A stretch of DNA of 47,725 bases, taken from the NCBI RefSeq assembly GCF_000739775.1, contig NZ_BBJH01000061.1, positions 1 through 47,725 on the forward strand, given 5' to 3'. This DNA is from Paraburkholderia heleia NBRC 101817 (GTDB lineage: Bacteria > Pseudomonadota > Gammaproteobacteria > Burkholderiales > Burkholderiaceae). Positions 35,079 to 44,041 of the stretch are shown here, piece by piece (the stretch's first letter is position 1; every line of letters starts with the position of its first letter). The position numbers and the translations under genes are program-made. The notes below the pieces were generated by a model. It was given only the letters and a program-made list of their open reading frames with translations. It did not search any database and was not told the DNA's origin.

Positions 35079-36154
35079 TGTGCGTCTCCCATATAGGCAT
35101 CCCCGGTTTTCGGGGTGGCGCGATAGAGCGGCGCACAGCGCACCGGCTCGCCGTCCTGCACGCCGAGTGCGGCGCGCGCGCTCGTGTCGAGAGGAGCGAT
35201 GATGCCCGCGCCCTTCCCGCTTTCGGGCAGCGTCGCGAGCACGCAGCGGAACTCGCCCTCGCGCTGGCTCGCAACCAGATACGCCGCGCCTTCCAGGTTC
35301 GTTGCAAGCGCAGCTTCGCGCACCGTGCGCGTCTCGTTGCCGGCGACCGAGGCCGTGCGGTCCACCTGCGCGGTCAGCACCGGGCCCGCGTCGAAGATAT
35401 CGACATAACGGTCCGGCTCGAAGCCCTCTTCCAGATGGATCTCGTAAGCGAGCAAGGCGCTCGGATCGGGCTCGCCGAGCACGCGCTGCGCCGGCTCCGG
35501 CAGCAGCGGCACATAAAGCGGATAAGCCGGCATGACCTCGGCGATGAAGGTGCGGCTGCGCCCGCCCGAGGCCAGTTCGATGTCCTTGAAATCGCGCCCG
35601 AAGAACTTGCGCCCCACGGCCTCCCAGAACGGCGAGGCCCCCGTCTCGTCGGTCACGCCGAGCAGCAGCGAGAAGACTTCGGGCGTGAAGCGCCGGCGGT
35701 TCATCGCGACGTACATCATGCGCGCGCGCGACATGAGATGCGCGGCCGCGTCGCCGCGCAGCGTCGGCTCGATGTAGAAGCCCGCGAGGCGGCTCTTGCC
35801 CGTGAGCTCGTGCGACATCGTGAGCGCGTGAATCTTGCGGTTCACGTGCAGCTCGCGCGACGCATGAATGAGCGCATCGTTGCGAAACGCGTAGAACGGC
35901 TCGGCGTAGCCGGCCGCCGCCACGATGCTCGAGGTGCCGACGAGCCGCCCCGTGGCGGAATCTTCGAGCACGAACAGATAGAACTCCTCACCGGGGAAGT
36001 CCACGTCCGCGCGAAACGAATCTTCTGAAAGCGCAATGCGCGCTTCCAGCGCCGCGCGGTCGTGCGGCAGCGAATGCAGCACCGGCTGCGCGGTGCGCGC
36101 CATGTGGGCGATCGCGTCGAGATCGGAAAGCCTGGCGGGGCGAACGAATAGCAT
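35075..36154 (-). CDS. aruF: Arginine/ornithine N-succinyltransferase, alpha subunit (AruF)
   Basis: A 359-residue paralogue of the next gene. It has FVRPARLSDLDAIAHMARTAQPVLHSLPHDRAALEARI, the CoA-binding region LAGFYIEPTLRGDAAAHLMSRARMMYVAMNRRRF, and the shared YVDIFDAGPVLTAQVDRTASV segment. In Pseudomonas AruF and AruG form one enzyme acting on arginine and ornithine. Duplicated subunits here, against the single AstA of enterobacteria, fit the Burkholderia group. It lies 42 bases after astC. Confidence 0.94.
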   Translation of the reverse strand: MLFVRPARLSDLDAIAHMARTAQPVLHSLPHDRAALEARIALSEDSFRADVDFPGEEFYLFVLEDSATGRLVGTSSIVAAAGYAEPFYAFRNDALIHASRELHVNRKIHALTMSHELTGKSRLAGFYIEPTLRGDAAAHLMSRARMMYVAMNRRRFTPEVFSLLLGVTDETGASPFWEAVGRKFFGRDFKDIELASGGRSRTFIAEVMPAYPLYVPLLPEPAQRVLGEPDPSALLAYEIHLEEGFEPDRYVDIFDAGPVLTAQVDRTASVAGNETRTVREAALATNLEGAAYLVASQREGEFRCVLATLPESGKGAGIIAPLDTSARAALGVQDGEPVRCAPLYRATPKTGDAYMGDAQ

Positions 36155-36196
36155 CGTCGGTCCTGTGTGTGCGCCGGGTTGCGGCTGGGTTGCGAA

Positions 36197-37414
<1,218 letters not shown>

Positions 37415-37431
37415 GGCGATTCCTCTTTTAC

Positions 37432-37500
37432 TCAGTGCGTGTCGAATTCGGGGTCGGTGTGCGTCGGGGCCATGCCCTTTCGCTCAGGCAGGCTTTGCAT
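37432..37500 (-). CDS. Possible 22-residue leader peptide upstream of astC
   Basis: An ATG directly after the leader hairpin opens a 22-codon frame, MQSLPERKGMAPTHTDPEFD plus two residues. It ends in a TGA 17 bases before the astC ATG and just before its ribosome site. No ribosome site is free upstream because the hairpin occupies that place. It contains one Arg and one Lys but no run of regulatory codons. It may be a regulatory upstream ORF or chance. Confidence 0.3.
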   Translation of the reverse strand: MQSLPERKGMAPTHTDPEFDTH

Positions 37501-37502
37501 GG

Positions 37503-37536
37503 GACGGGACCAGGTGCTGAAGCACCCAGTCCCGTC
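37503..37536 (-). promoter_or_regulatory. Long hairpin in the astC leader
   Basis: GACGGGAC/GTCCCGTC (eight pairs), two G-T wobbles and GGTGCT/AGCACC (six pairs) form a nearly unbroken stem of about 15 pairs with a tiny loop. It lies 88 bases upstream of the astC start. No T run follows on either strand, so it is not an ordinary terminator. TACACT (about 37543-37548, minus strand) could be the -10 element, which would put the hairpin near the transcript's 5' end. Confidence 0.6.
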
Positions 37537-37646
37537 GACACCTGTGCAGTGTAGGCAAGCTGCACGCAAACGTCTTGCGCAGGCGCGACGCGTTTTTTCG
37601 TGCGGAACCTGCAGGGTCCCGGCGCGTGCTGCAGCCGCGGCTGCGC

Positions 37647-38741
37647 TCACTGAACCTCCGGCGGCTCCACGAGCGCGCCCGCACGCGGCTCGGCGGCGGC
37701 CCCGCCGTGCTGGCGCTCGATCCAGTTGCGGCGATCCTCGCGCGGCGTGACGCCGAAGCGCTCGCGGTACGCATTCGAAAAATGCGCCGCTGAAGAAAAA
37801 CCGCACGCGAGACTGATCTGCACCACCGACTTGCTGGTGCGCTGCAACTGCGAGCGCGCCTTGGCGAGGCGCAAGCCCAGGTAGTACTTCGACGGCATGG
37901 CGCCGAGGTACTGGCGAAAGAGCCGCTCGAGCTGCCGCCGCGACACGCCCACGAGATTCGCGATCTCGTCGGTGGTGAGCGGGTCCTCGATATTCGCCTC
38001 CATCAGCTTGAGCGCGTCGTTCAGGCGCGGGTGCCGCTCGCCGGGCGCGGTCACGAACGGAATGCGCTGGCGCTCGTCGCCGCTGCGCAGCGTGCTTGCG
38101 CCGAGCGCGTCGGCAATGCGCTCGGCGAGTTCCGGGCCATGGTCGCGGCCGATCATCGCAAGCATGAAGTCGAGCGTGGCCTGGCCGCCCGAGCAGGTCG
38201 CGCGGTCGCGGTCGATTTCGTAGATGTGCTGCGTGACGATGGTGCGCTCGAACTGCTCGGCGAACTGCTGGAACGTCTCCCAGTTCGCGGCCACGCGGTA
38301 ACCCTGCAGCTGCCCCGCCATCGCGAGCCACCAGATGCCATGGTGAATGCCCGTGACGAGCGGCGTGCGCTGCCCCACGCGCGCGAGGCTCGCGAGAAAG
38401 AGCCGGTAGTCGGCGAATTGCTGGTAGCGCTCAGTGACGACGATGAGCCAGTCGGCTGAAACCGGGTCGCCGAACGCGCAGTCGGCGGGCCACTGGGCGC
38501 CGCCCGCGAGCGGCACGGGGCGGCCGTTCCACGAGCACATCTGCCAGCGGTACAGCGCGCGGCCGTCGATCTCGTTGGCGAGACTGAGCGCGTCGACGAT
38601 CGGACCCACGCCCGACATCGACACGGGCGGGAGCGCGACGATCGCCACCTGGGTCGTGCGGCCGGCGCGAGCGAGCGGCGCCTGGCCGCCGGGCGCGGCG
38701 GCGGCAACGGCGGCGGGAGGAAGAACGGTGGAACGGACCAT
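37647..38741 (-). CDS. AraC-family regulator with DJ-1-like N-terminal domain (GlxA/ArgR type)
   Basis: A 364-residue regulator. Residues about 28-220 form a DJ-1/PfpI-like domain (TQVAIVALPPVSMSGVGPIVDALSLANE; TGIHHGIWWLAMAGQL in place of the nucleophile elbow, with no cysteine). The C-terminus is a double helix-turn-helix AraC domain (ANIEDPLTTDEIANLVGVSRRQLERLFRQYLG; LACGFSSAAHFSNAYRERFGVTPRE). This is the architecture of Pseudomonas ArgR, which activates aot and aru genes with arginine. Its place between hisP (33 bases upstream) and astC supports that role. No good ribosome site is visible at the ATG. Confidence 0.9.
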   Translation of the reverse strand: MVRSTVLPPAAVAAAAPGGQAPLARAGRTTQVAIVALPPVSMSGVGPIVDALSLANEIDGRALYRWQMCSWNGRPVPLAGGAQWPADCAFGDPVSADWLIVVTERYQQFADYRLFLASLARVGQRTPLVTGIHHGIWWLAMAGQLQGYRVAANWETFQQFAEQFERTIVTQHIYEIDRDRATCSGGQATLDFMLAMIGRDHGPELAERIADALGASTLRSGDERQRIPFVTAPGERHPRLNDALKLMEANIEDPLTTDEIANLVGVSRRQLERLFRQYLGAMPSKYYLGLRLAKARSQLQRTSKSVVQISLACGFSSAAHFSNAYRERFGVTPREDRRNWIERQHGGAAAEPRAGALVEPPEVQ

Positions 38742-38774
38742 CGGCGAGACGAGGCGCGAGACGGATCGGGCGGC

Positions 38775-39563
38775 TTACTTGAGACTGCCCGAGAGAAACT
38801 GGCGCAGACGGTCGCTCTTCGGCGCGCCGAGCACATCGGCGGGCGCGCCCTCTTCCTCCGTGCGCCCCTGGTGCAGGAACATCACATGATTCGAGACATT
38901 GCGCGCAAAGCCCATTTCATGGGTGACGACGATCATCGTGCGGCCTTCTTCGGCGAGCTTCTGCATCACCTTGAGCACTTCGCCCACGAGTTCGGGGTCG
39001 AGCGCCGAAGTCGGCTCGTCGAACAGCATGACGTCGGGATGCATGGCGAGCGCGCGCGCAATCGCCACGCGCTGCTGCTGGCCGCCCGAAAGATGCGAGG
39101 GATATTGCTTCTCCACGCGAGGCGCGAGGCCCACTTTCTCCAGATACTGCCGCGCGCGCTCCTCCGCTTCCTTGCGCGGCACGCCCAGCACGTGCACGGG
39201 CGCTTCCATCACGTTCTCGAGCACGTTCATGTGCGACCAGAGATTGAAGTGCTGGAACACCATCGCGAGCTTGGTGCGGATGCGCTGCAATTGTTTGTGA
39301 TCGGCCACGTCCAGATCGCCGGTACGGCCCGCCTTCGTGCGCACGGTCTCGCCGTCCACGACGATCTCGCCCGCGTTCGGCTTCTCGAGGAAATTGATGC
39401 AGCGCAGGAACGTGCTCTTGCCCGAGCCGCTCGCGCCGATGATGCTGATCACGTCGCCCTTCTTCGCGTCGAGCGAGACGCCCTTGAGCACCTCGTTGTC
39501 GCCGTAGCGCTTGTGGATGTCGCGCGCGACGAGCTTGCTATCTGAGGATTGCGTCTGAGCCAA
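38775..39563 (-). CDS. hisP: Histidine/basic amino acid ABC transporter ATPase (HisP type), TTG start
   Basis: A 262-residue ABC ATPase with Walker A GASGSGKST, Q-loop VFQHFNLW, signature LSGGQQQR, Walker B VMLFDEPTSALD and switch His in VVTHEMGF. It energises uptake with HisQ and HisM. The frame is open to an ATG at 39677 deep inside the hisM end. The real start is probably the TTG at 39563 (Met-AQTQSSDSKLVARDIHKRYG), because GGAG lies about seven bases upstream and the length then matches HisP (257). Only 31 bases separate it from hisM. Confidence 0.93.
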   Translation of the reverse strand: MAQTQSSDSKLVARDIHKRYGDNEVLKGVSLDAKKGDVISIIGASGSGKSTFLRCINFLEKPNAGEIVVDGETVRTKAGRTGDLDVADHKQLQRIRTKLAMVFQHFNLWSHMNVLENVMEAPVHVLGVPRKEAEERARQYLEKVGLAPRVEKQYPSHLSGGQQQRVAIARALAMHPDVMLFDEPTSALDPELVGEVLKVMQKLAEEGRTMIVVTHEMGFARNVSNHVMFLHQGRTEEEGAPADVLGAPKSDRLRQFLSGSLK

Positions 39564-39594
39564 GATGGTCTCCAGTTTCCGGTGTTCCGGTGAA

Positions 39595-40308
39595 TCAGCG
39601 GGTGCGCACGGCGAGATGGCCGAGCCAGCGTTTTTCGGCGCGGCGGAACGCGGCCACCAGCACGAACGATACCGCACAGTAGATCAGCGCCGCGAGGCCG
39701 AACGACTCGAAAGAGCGGTAGGTGGCCGAGTTGGCGTCGCGCGCGACCTTGAGGATGTCGGGCACCGTCGCGGTGAAAGCCACCGTGGTCGCGTGCAACA
39801 TCAGGATCACTTCGTTACTGTACAGCGGCAGTGCGCGGCGCAGCGCCGAAGGCAGGATCACGCGCCAGTACATCGTGAACGGGCTCATGCCGTAGGCGCG
39901 CGCCGCTTCCACTTCGCCGTGCGAGGTCGCGCGGATCGCGCCCGCGAAAATCTCCGTCGTGTACGCACAGGTGTTGAGCGCGAACGCGAGAACCGCGCAG
40001 TTCAGGCCGCTGCGGAAGAACGCGTCGAGGAGCGGCTCCGAGCGGATGAACGCGAGACTGTACACGCCCGTGTAGATGAGCAGCAACTGCACATAAAGCG
40101 GCGTGCCGCGAAACACGTAGGTGTACAAGCGCACCGGCAGCGAGAGCCAGCGGCGGCGCGAGACGCGCGCCACGGCGAGCGGCACCGCGCACACGAAGCC
40201 GAAGGCGACGGAGATCACGAGCAGCCACAGCGTCATCGCGAGGCCCGAAACATGCTCGCCGTCCCAGTAGAGGAACGCGCGGCCGAATTGCTGAATGATT
40301 TCGTTCAT
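39595..40308 (-). CDS. hisM: Basic amino acid ABC transporter permease (HisM type)
   Basis: A 237-residue permease with about five membrane helices (TLWLLVISVAFGFVCAVPLAV and others). It has the EAA loop HGEVEAARAYGMSPFTMYWRVILPSALRRALP, which contacts the ATPase. The FRGTPLYVQLLLIYTG segment is typical of polar amino acid permeases. It pairs with HisQ, whose stop lies 13 bases upstream of this start. Confidence 0.93.
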   Translation of the reverse strand: MNEIIQQFGRAFLYWDGEHVSGLAMTLWLLVISVAFGFVCAVPLAVARVSRRRWLSLPVRLYTYVFRGTPLYVQLLLIYTGVYSLAFIRSEPLLDAFFRSGLNCAVLAFALNTCAYTTEIFAGAIRATSHGEVEAARAYGMSPFTMYWRVILPSALRRALPLYSNEVILMLHATTVAFTATVPDILKVARDANSATYRSFESFGLAALIYCAVSFVLVAAFRRAEKRWLGHLAVRTR

Positions 40309-40321
40309 GACCGCCTTTTCC

Positions 40322-41011
40322 TCACAGTTGGGCGTGACGCACGCCCACCGAATAACGGCGTTCGAGCCAGACGAGCGCGAAGTTCGAGAGCGTGGTGATT
40401 GCGAGATAGATGAGTGCCGCGATCACGAGGAAGAAGAACAGGTTGAAGGTGCTGCGGCCTGCGTCCTGGGCAGCCTTCACCACATCGGCGAGACCGATGA
40501 TCGAGACGAGCGCCGTCGCCTTGACGAGCACCTGCCAGTTGTTGCCGATGCCGGGCAGGGCGAAACGCATCATCTGCGGAAAGAGAATGCGGGCGAACAC
40601 GCGCGCGCCGCTCATGCCATAGGCATGGCCTGCTTCGAGCTGGCCGCGCGGCACCGCGAGAAACGCGCCGCGGAAGGTTTCGGTGAAGTACGCGCCGTAA
40701 ATGAAGCCGAGCGTGACGACGCCGGCCGCGAACGGATCGATATCGATCTGCGCCATGCCGAGCGCGTCGGTGGCCTCGTTCACGCCGATCTGGATGCTGT
40801 AGAAGAGCAGCAGCATCAGCACGAGGTCGGGCACCGAGCGGATCAGCGTCGTGTAGGCGGTCGCCACGGCCGCGAGCGGCCGGTTGAACGACAGCTTGGC
40901 GGCCGCGCCCGCAAGACCGAGCAGCACGGCCACGCCGAGCGAGAGGAGCGAAAGTTCGATGGTCTGGATCGTGCCGGCGAGCAGCACCGGGCCAAAGCCG
41001 TAAAGGATCAC
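40322..41011 (-). CDS. hisQ: Basic amino acid ABC transporter permease (HisQ type)
   Basis: A 229-residue permease with about five membrane helices. It has IRSVPDLVLMLLLFYSIQIG and the EAA loop RGQLEAGHAYGMSGARVFARILFPQMMRFALPG. It is the first gene of the hisQ-hisM-hisP set on the minus strand. CCGGAGA precedes the ATG. Substrate is inferred as arginine/ornithine from the adjoining regulator and ast genes; histidine and lysine are possible. Confidence 0.93.
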   Translation of the reverse strand: MILYGFGPVLLAGTIQTIELSLLSLGVAVLLGLAGAAAKLSFNRPLAAVATAYTTLIRSVPDLVLMLLLFYSIQIGVNEATDALGMAQIDIDPFAAGVVTLGFIYGAYFTETFRGAFLAVPRGQLEAGHAYGMSGARVFARILFPQMMRFALPGIGNNWQVLVKATALVSIIGLADVVKAAQDAGRSTFNLFFFLVIAALIYLAITTLSNFALVWLERRYSVGVRHAQL

Positions 41012-41338
41012 GCGCGTCTCCGGAACAGAATCGTTTTGTCGTTTCGGGCGGCCTCGCGCGGCACATGCGCGCCGCCGAAACCGATGAACTGGCGCGGATC
41101 GTCTCAGTGCAAAATCGATTACTCAAACTCGCGCGGCGCGAATATTGCAGCGCAGCATCGCGGAGCAACGCATGGCCGCGTGCGGATCGGGCCCGCACAG
41201 CCGCGGGCGCGATGCATTTGAAAGGCGAAAAAACAGGCCCCGGCACGCGAGGCGTGCGGGGCATTTACGCAAGTTTGGGGTCGCTTTTTCGATAGGTGCG
41301 CGGTGTGCGCTCCGGTGACCCGGCGCCCCGAGAGGAGC
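41012..41338. other. Upstream region of hisQ and 3' region of cbtA
   Basis: About 330 bases. Near hisQ, an imperfect stem (GTTTCGG with CCGAAAC at 41041-41081, plus inner CGGC/GCCG) would sit in the leader. A minus-strand TTGAGT near 41122 is a weak -35 candidate. Near cbtA is the terminator at 41228-41261. No ORF is supported. Confidence 0.45.
41228..41261 (-). terminator. Intrinsic terminator after cbtA
   Basis: On the minus strand CCCCGCACGC and GCGTGCcGGGG pair with one bulged base and a three-base loop. CCTG and six T follow. Confidence 0.75.
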
Positions 41339-42091
41339 TTACGCGGTGTGCGTTTGCACGCCGCGTGCGCTACCGGCACGGGCATTCGCGCCAGGGAGTT
41401 TTTCGGCGAGCGCGCCGAACAGCAGGCCGATCGTAGTCCAGAGAATGACCTGCATGCCGATCGACACCGTGCGGAACTTCCACAGCAGCACGGCCGGGAA
41501 GGCGGCGGGCACCTCGTTCACCGTCGGCAGCGCGAGTTGAACCGCACCGGTTACGACGACGAACAGCACGAGCGCCACGATCGACGCGTTCCAGCCCCCC
41601 AGACGCGGCACGCACGCCGCGCGCACCTTGAGCGAGAACACCGACACGGCGATCGAGATCGCGATCATCAGGAAGAAGAGCCCAGTGCGATAGCCGATCG
41701 TCTCCGGGTCGCCGACCGAGGGCGGATTCGCCGGATACTTGATGCTCGGCACCATGTAGATCACGACGAACGCCGCAAGCGCGAGCCAGGCCGAGAGCGC
41801 GCGCGGCGAAAGACGCCCCACTCGACCATTCGCATACGCGAAGACGAGCGCAAAGAGCCCGCCGATCGACGCGCCATAGACCATCACGCCCGTAAAGAGC
41901 CCGACGCTCGCCTGGGTCTTGCGGCTCACGAGTTCGGGTCCGGGCGCCTCTCCCTTCGCGGCGTCGAGCTTTTCCTCGAAGGACATCGCCTGATCGACCT
42001 GCGGCTCGCCCGCGATCTTCGCGAAGCCGAACGTGAGGAGTCCCGCGGCGATGCCTGCGAGCATGCCGCGTACCAGCAACTTGCCTACCAT
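41339..42091 (-). CDS. cbtA: CbtA-family membrane protein, predicted cobalt transporter subunit
   Basis: A 250-residue protein with five or six membrane helices. It begins with MVGKLLVRGMLAGIAAGLLTFGFAKIAGEPQVDQAM, which is the CbtA signature. A conserved IKYPANPPSVGDPETIGYRTGLFFLMIAIS loop and LLFGALAEKL near the end also match. CbtAB systems are predicted cobalt uptake transporters found behind B12 riboswitches. It lies 13 bases after cbtB and is followed by a terminator, forming a two-gene operon. Confidence 0.92.
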   Translation of the reverse strand: MVGKLLVRGMLAGIAAGLLTFGFAKIAGEPQVDQAMSFEEKLDAAKGEAPGPELVSRKTQASVGLFTGVMVYGASIGGLFALVFAYANGRVGRLSPRALSAWLALAAFVVIYMVPSIKYPANPPSVGDPETIGYRTGLFFLMIAISIAVSVFSLKVRAACVPRLGGWNASIVALVLFVVVTGAVQLALPTVNEVPAAFPAVLLWKFRTVSIGMQVILWTTIGLLFGALAEKLPGANARAGSARGVQTHTA

Positions 42092-42104
42092 GTTCAGCTC
42101 CCCG

Positions 42105-42323
42105 TCAGTGGCAGGGAAAGCCGAGCAGATGGCGGCCGTCGTGAACGAATTCGTGGACGTACATGCCCGGCACGAGCGAGGTTGCGCCTTGCTCGGCGCC
42201 CACGAAGTACAGGGCCAGCAGCAGCATGAGACCGCCGAAGATCGCCCAGGGCAGGATCTCCCGCAACGGGATGGGCGCCGGCGCGGCCGGTGCGTGCTGC
42301 GAAGGGAATGTGGTTTCGGACAT
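42105..42323 (-). CDS. cbtB: CbtB-family small membrane protein with histidine-rich end
   Basis: A 72-residue protein with one membrane helix (ILPWAIFGGLMLLLALYFVG). The C-terminus has several possible metal ligands, YVHEFVHDGRHLLGFPCH, with four His and one Cys. This is the CbtB signature; the helix and His tail are proposed to bind cobalt and hand it to CbtA. AGGAG lies before the ATG, close to the riboswitch. Confidence 0.92.
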   Translation of the reverse strand: MSETTFPSQHAPAAPAPIPLREILPWAIFGGLMLLLALYFVGAEQGATSLVPGMYVHEFVHDGRHLLGFPCH

Positions 42324-42344
42324 GTTGACTTCTCCTGGGGTGAC

Positions 42345-42490
42345 GCGCCCCGTTAGTCGTTGAAAGAGGGGTTCACGACGCGCAGGTCTGACTTCCGTTG
42401 CTTCGATTCAATCGACATTCAATCGACGGCAACCAGTTACAGTGGCGCGACCGCGCCGGACTTGCACCGGCTTCCGCGTGTCGTGGAGCC
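42345..42490 (-). promoter_or_regulatory. Cobalamin (B12) riboswitch upstream of cbtBA
   Basis: On the minus strand the leader contains the conserved core GGAAGCCGGTGCAAGTCC, then the GCCACTG B12 box and, further on, the closing GAAGTCAGACCTGC element, in the right order. TAGAAT at 42494-42499 is a likely -10 just before it. Between riboswitch and cbtB, CCCC/GGGG pairings (GGGG at about 42345-42352 with CCCC next to AGGAG) could hide the ribosome site, suggesting translational control by adenosylcobalamin. Confidence 0.92.
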
Positions 42491-42563
42491 TGTATTCTAC
42501 GCGCTGCGACGGCTGGCCTCGGTCCGAATGTCGGCCACCAGGTAGCGACGCGTAAGGAAAAGC

Positions 42564-43193
42564 ATGTCGACGACAGTCTGGCTGGTAAGCCATGCGGCGA
42601 ACGCCGTGCTGCGCTCGGGCACGTTCCCGCAAGCGCCTGAAGGGCCTGTACCGGGCGACGACGCGGAAGAAGCGCTCGATGCGCGCGCGCTCGATGCGCT
42701 TGCCGCATGGCGCGGGCGCTGGCACGCGCGCCTCGCCTTCGGTCCTCGCCATGGCGAGGCGCCGCGCGCGCTCACGAGTCCCGCCGCGATTGCCCGCGCG
42801 AGCGCACGCGCGGCTGGCTTCGCGGGGGCAACACCGAGTGACGCGCTCGCCGAAACCGCGTTCGGCGCGTGGCAAGGCCAGCGCATGACGGATCTCGCGC
42901 GTGTAGCGCCCGAAGCCCTTGCGGCCTGGACGCGCGACCCGGGTTTCAGGCCGCCGGGCGGCGGCGAATCGTTCGACGATGTCTGCGCGCGCGTCGGCGC
43001 CTGGCTAGATGGGCTTTCCGGCTCCAGGCACGACGTGATCGCCTTCACGCACGCGAGCGTGATCCGGGCGGCGATTCTTCACGCGCTGGGCGCGCCGTCG
43101 CGGGGTTTTCGCTCGATCGAAATCGCGCCGCTTGCCGTGACGGCGCTGCGCCGCACCCAGCATGGGTGGGTGTGGCTCGCGGCACTGGACTGA
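42564..43193 (+). CDS. Histidine-phosphatase-superfamily protein with altered RHG motif
   Basis: A 209-residue protein of the phosphoglycerate mutase/CobC-like branch. The N-terminal motif reads VWLVSHAANAV instead of LVRHGxT: the phospho-accepting His is kept, but Arg and Gly are Ser and Ala. The second catalytic His is in VIAFTHASVIRAAILHALG, and a Glu-rich region (GGGESFDDVCARVGAWL) also fits. AAGGA precedes the ATG. It is divergent from the B12-riboswitch-controlled cbtBA, so a role in cobalamin metabolism (alpha-ribazole phosphatase-like) is possible. Loss of the Arg may reduce activity. Confidence 0.8.
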   Translation: MSTTVWLVSHAANAVLRSGTFPQAPEGPVPGDDAEEALDARALDALAAWRGRWHARLAFGPRHGEAPRALTSPAAIARASARAAGFAGATPSDALAETAFGAWQGQRMTDLARVAPEALAAWTRDPGFRPPGGGESFDDVCARVGAWLDGLSGSRHDVIAFTHASVIRAAILHALGAPSRGFRSIEIAPLAVTALRRTQHGWVWLAALD

Positions 43194-43244
43194 CGACAGG
43201 GACGGCATTCCTTGATCTGCGTCCCTGCGCCGCGGACCTGGCAC

Positions 43245-43262
43245 GTATCAACACGTTGACAC
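43245..43262 (+). promoter_or_regulatory. mazEF operator 1, over the -35 box
   Basis: GTATCAAC-AC-GTTGACAC is an inverted repeat with seven of eight pairs matched. It covers the -35 box, so bound antitoxin would block the polymerase. Confidence 0.55.
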
Positions 43263-43284
43263 ACCCGCAATCCAAGCCTAGCAT
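43256..43284 (+). promoter_or_regulatory. Consensus sigma-70 promoter of mazEF
   Basis: TTGACA (43256-43261), exactly 17 bases, then TAGCAT (43279-43284). Transcription would start near 43291, at the edge of the second operator. Confidence 0.75.
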
Positions 43285-43291
43285 CGGTCCT

Positions 43292-43310
43292 GTATCAACC
43301 ACGTAGATAC
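43292..43310 (+). promoter_or_regulatory. mazEF operator 2, at the start site
   Basis: GTATCAACCACGTAGATAC is a 19-base palindrome (GTATC/GATAC outer arms, AC/GT inner) sharing the GTATCAAC half with operator 1. It lies at about +1 to +20. Confidence 0.55.
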
Positions 43311-43380
43311 ACAACGATCGGGTATGGACATCAAACTCAATGCGTTATTGGCCAGACGGCTAATTCAGTACGAGGACGAA

Positions 43381-43668
43381 ATGGCGATACAAACCCTGAA
43401 GCGATGGGGAAACAGCCTTGCGGTGCGCATTCCGGCCAGCCTTGCCAGCAAACTCGCGTTGGCTGAGGGGCAGGAAGTCGAACTGGAAGTCGAAGACGGA
43501 TCGCTCACGGTTCGCCCGCATACGGCGATCCGGCGCTTTTCGCGCGAGCGCTATTTGCAGCAGTTGCGCGAGAGGAAGCTCGAGCCGCACCCGCTCATCG
43601 ACTTCGGCCAGCCGCAAGGAACCGAAATCGGCGGCCCCGATGACCCCACGCGTTTCGACCCATGGTAA
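43381..43668 (+). CDS. MazE/AbrB-family antitoxin
   Basis: A 95-residue protein. The N-terminal swapped-hairpin DNA-binding domain is clear: MAIQTLKRWGNSLAVRIPAS, then ALAEGQEVELEVEDGSLTVRP. The C-terminal 45 residues are rich in Arg, Glu and Pro, as expected of an unstructured toxin-binding tail. The start at 43381 is chosen because GAGG lies eight bases upstream and family homology begins there. A frame extension to 43324 adds 19 residues without similarity. It would neutralise the toxin and repress the promoter through the two palindromes. Confidence 0.88.
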   Translation: MAIQTLKRWGNSLAVRIPASLASKLALAEGQEVELEVEDGSLTVRPHTAIRRFSRERYLQQLRERKLEPHPLIDFGQPQGTEIGGPDDPTRFDPW

Positions 43669-43675
43669 GGAACGC

Positions 43676-44014
43676 ATGAAAAACGGAACACCAGGCGCAG
43701 GCGACATCCTCTGGCTCAACGTCGGGCCGGGCGCAGGCAGTGAACAGGACGGCTACCGTCCTGTGCTCGTCCTCACGGACGCCGAGTTCAATGAACTCAC
43801 AAGCCGCTTCGTTGGGCTGCCGATCACCAGCACGGTTCGCGGGTGGGAGTCGGAAATCCCGATCAGCGGCCTTGCCAGGCCCTGCGTCGCGATGGCCGAC
43901 CAGGTCACCACGCTTTCCCTGGCGGGCAGAGTCTGGCGGCACAAAGGAGAAACGGCGACAGCGGAGGAACTGGAGGCGGCAAAATTCGCGGTCGCCGGCA
44001 TTCTGGACCTGTAG
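43676..44014 (+). CDS. MazF/PemK-family toxin
   Basis: A 112-residue protein of the PemK/MazF endoribonuclease fold. It has GDILWLNVGPGAGSEQDGYRPVLVLTD near the start (the conserved GDI and RPxLVL strands; the usual His before RP is Tyr) and FVGLPITSTVRGWESEIPI. VAMADQVTTLSL then matches the DQVRTLD segment of MazF. MazF cuts single-stranded mRNA at short motifs. TAAGGA precedes the ATG, seven bases after the antitoxin stop. The pair is complete, with no sign of frameshift. Confidence 0.9.
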   Translation: MKNGTPGAGDILWLNVGPGAGSEQDGYRPVLVLTDAEFNELTSRFVGLPITSTVRGWESEIPISGLARPCVAMADQVTTLSLAGRVWRHKGETATAEELEAAKFAVAGILDL

Positions 44015-44041
44015 CCTAGCCAGCCGGGCAGTGGAATCGCC

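Noticed and set aside
43324..43380. N-terminal extension of the MazE-like antitoxin
   Set aside because: The extra 19 residues show no family similarity, and a better ribosome site precedes the ATG at 43381.
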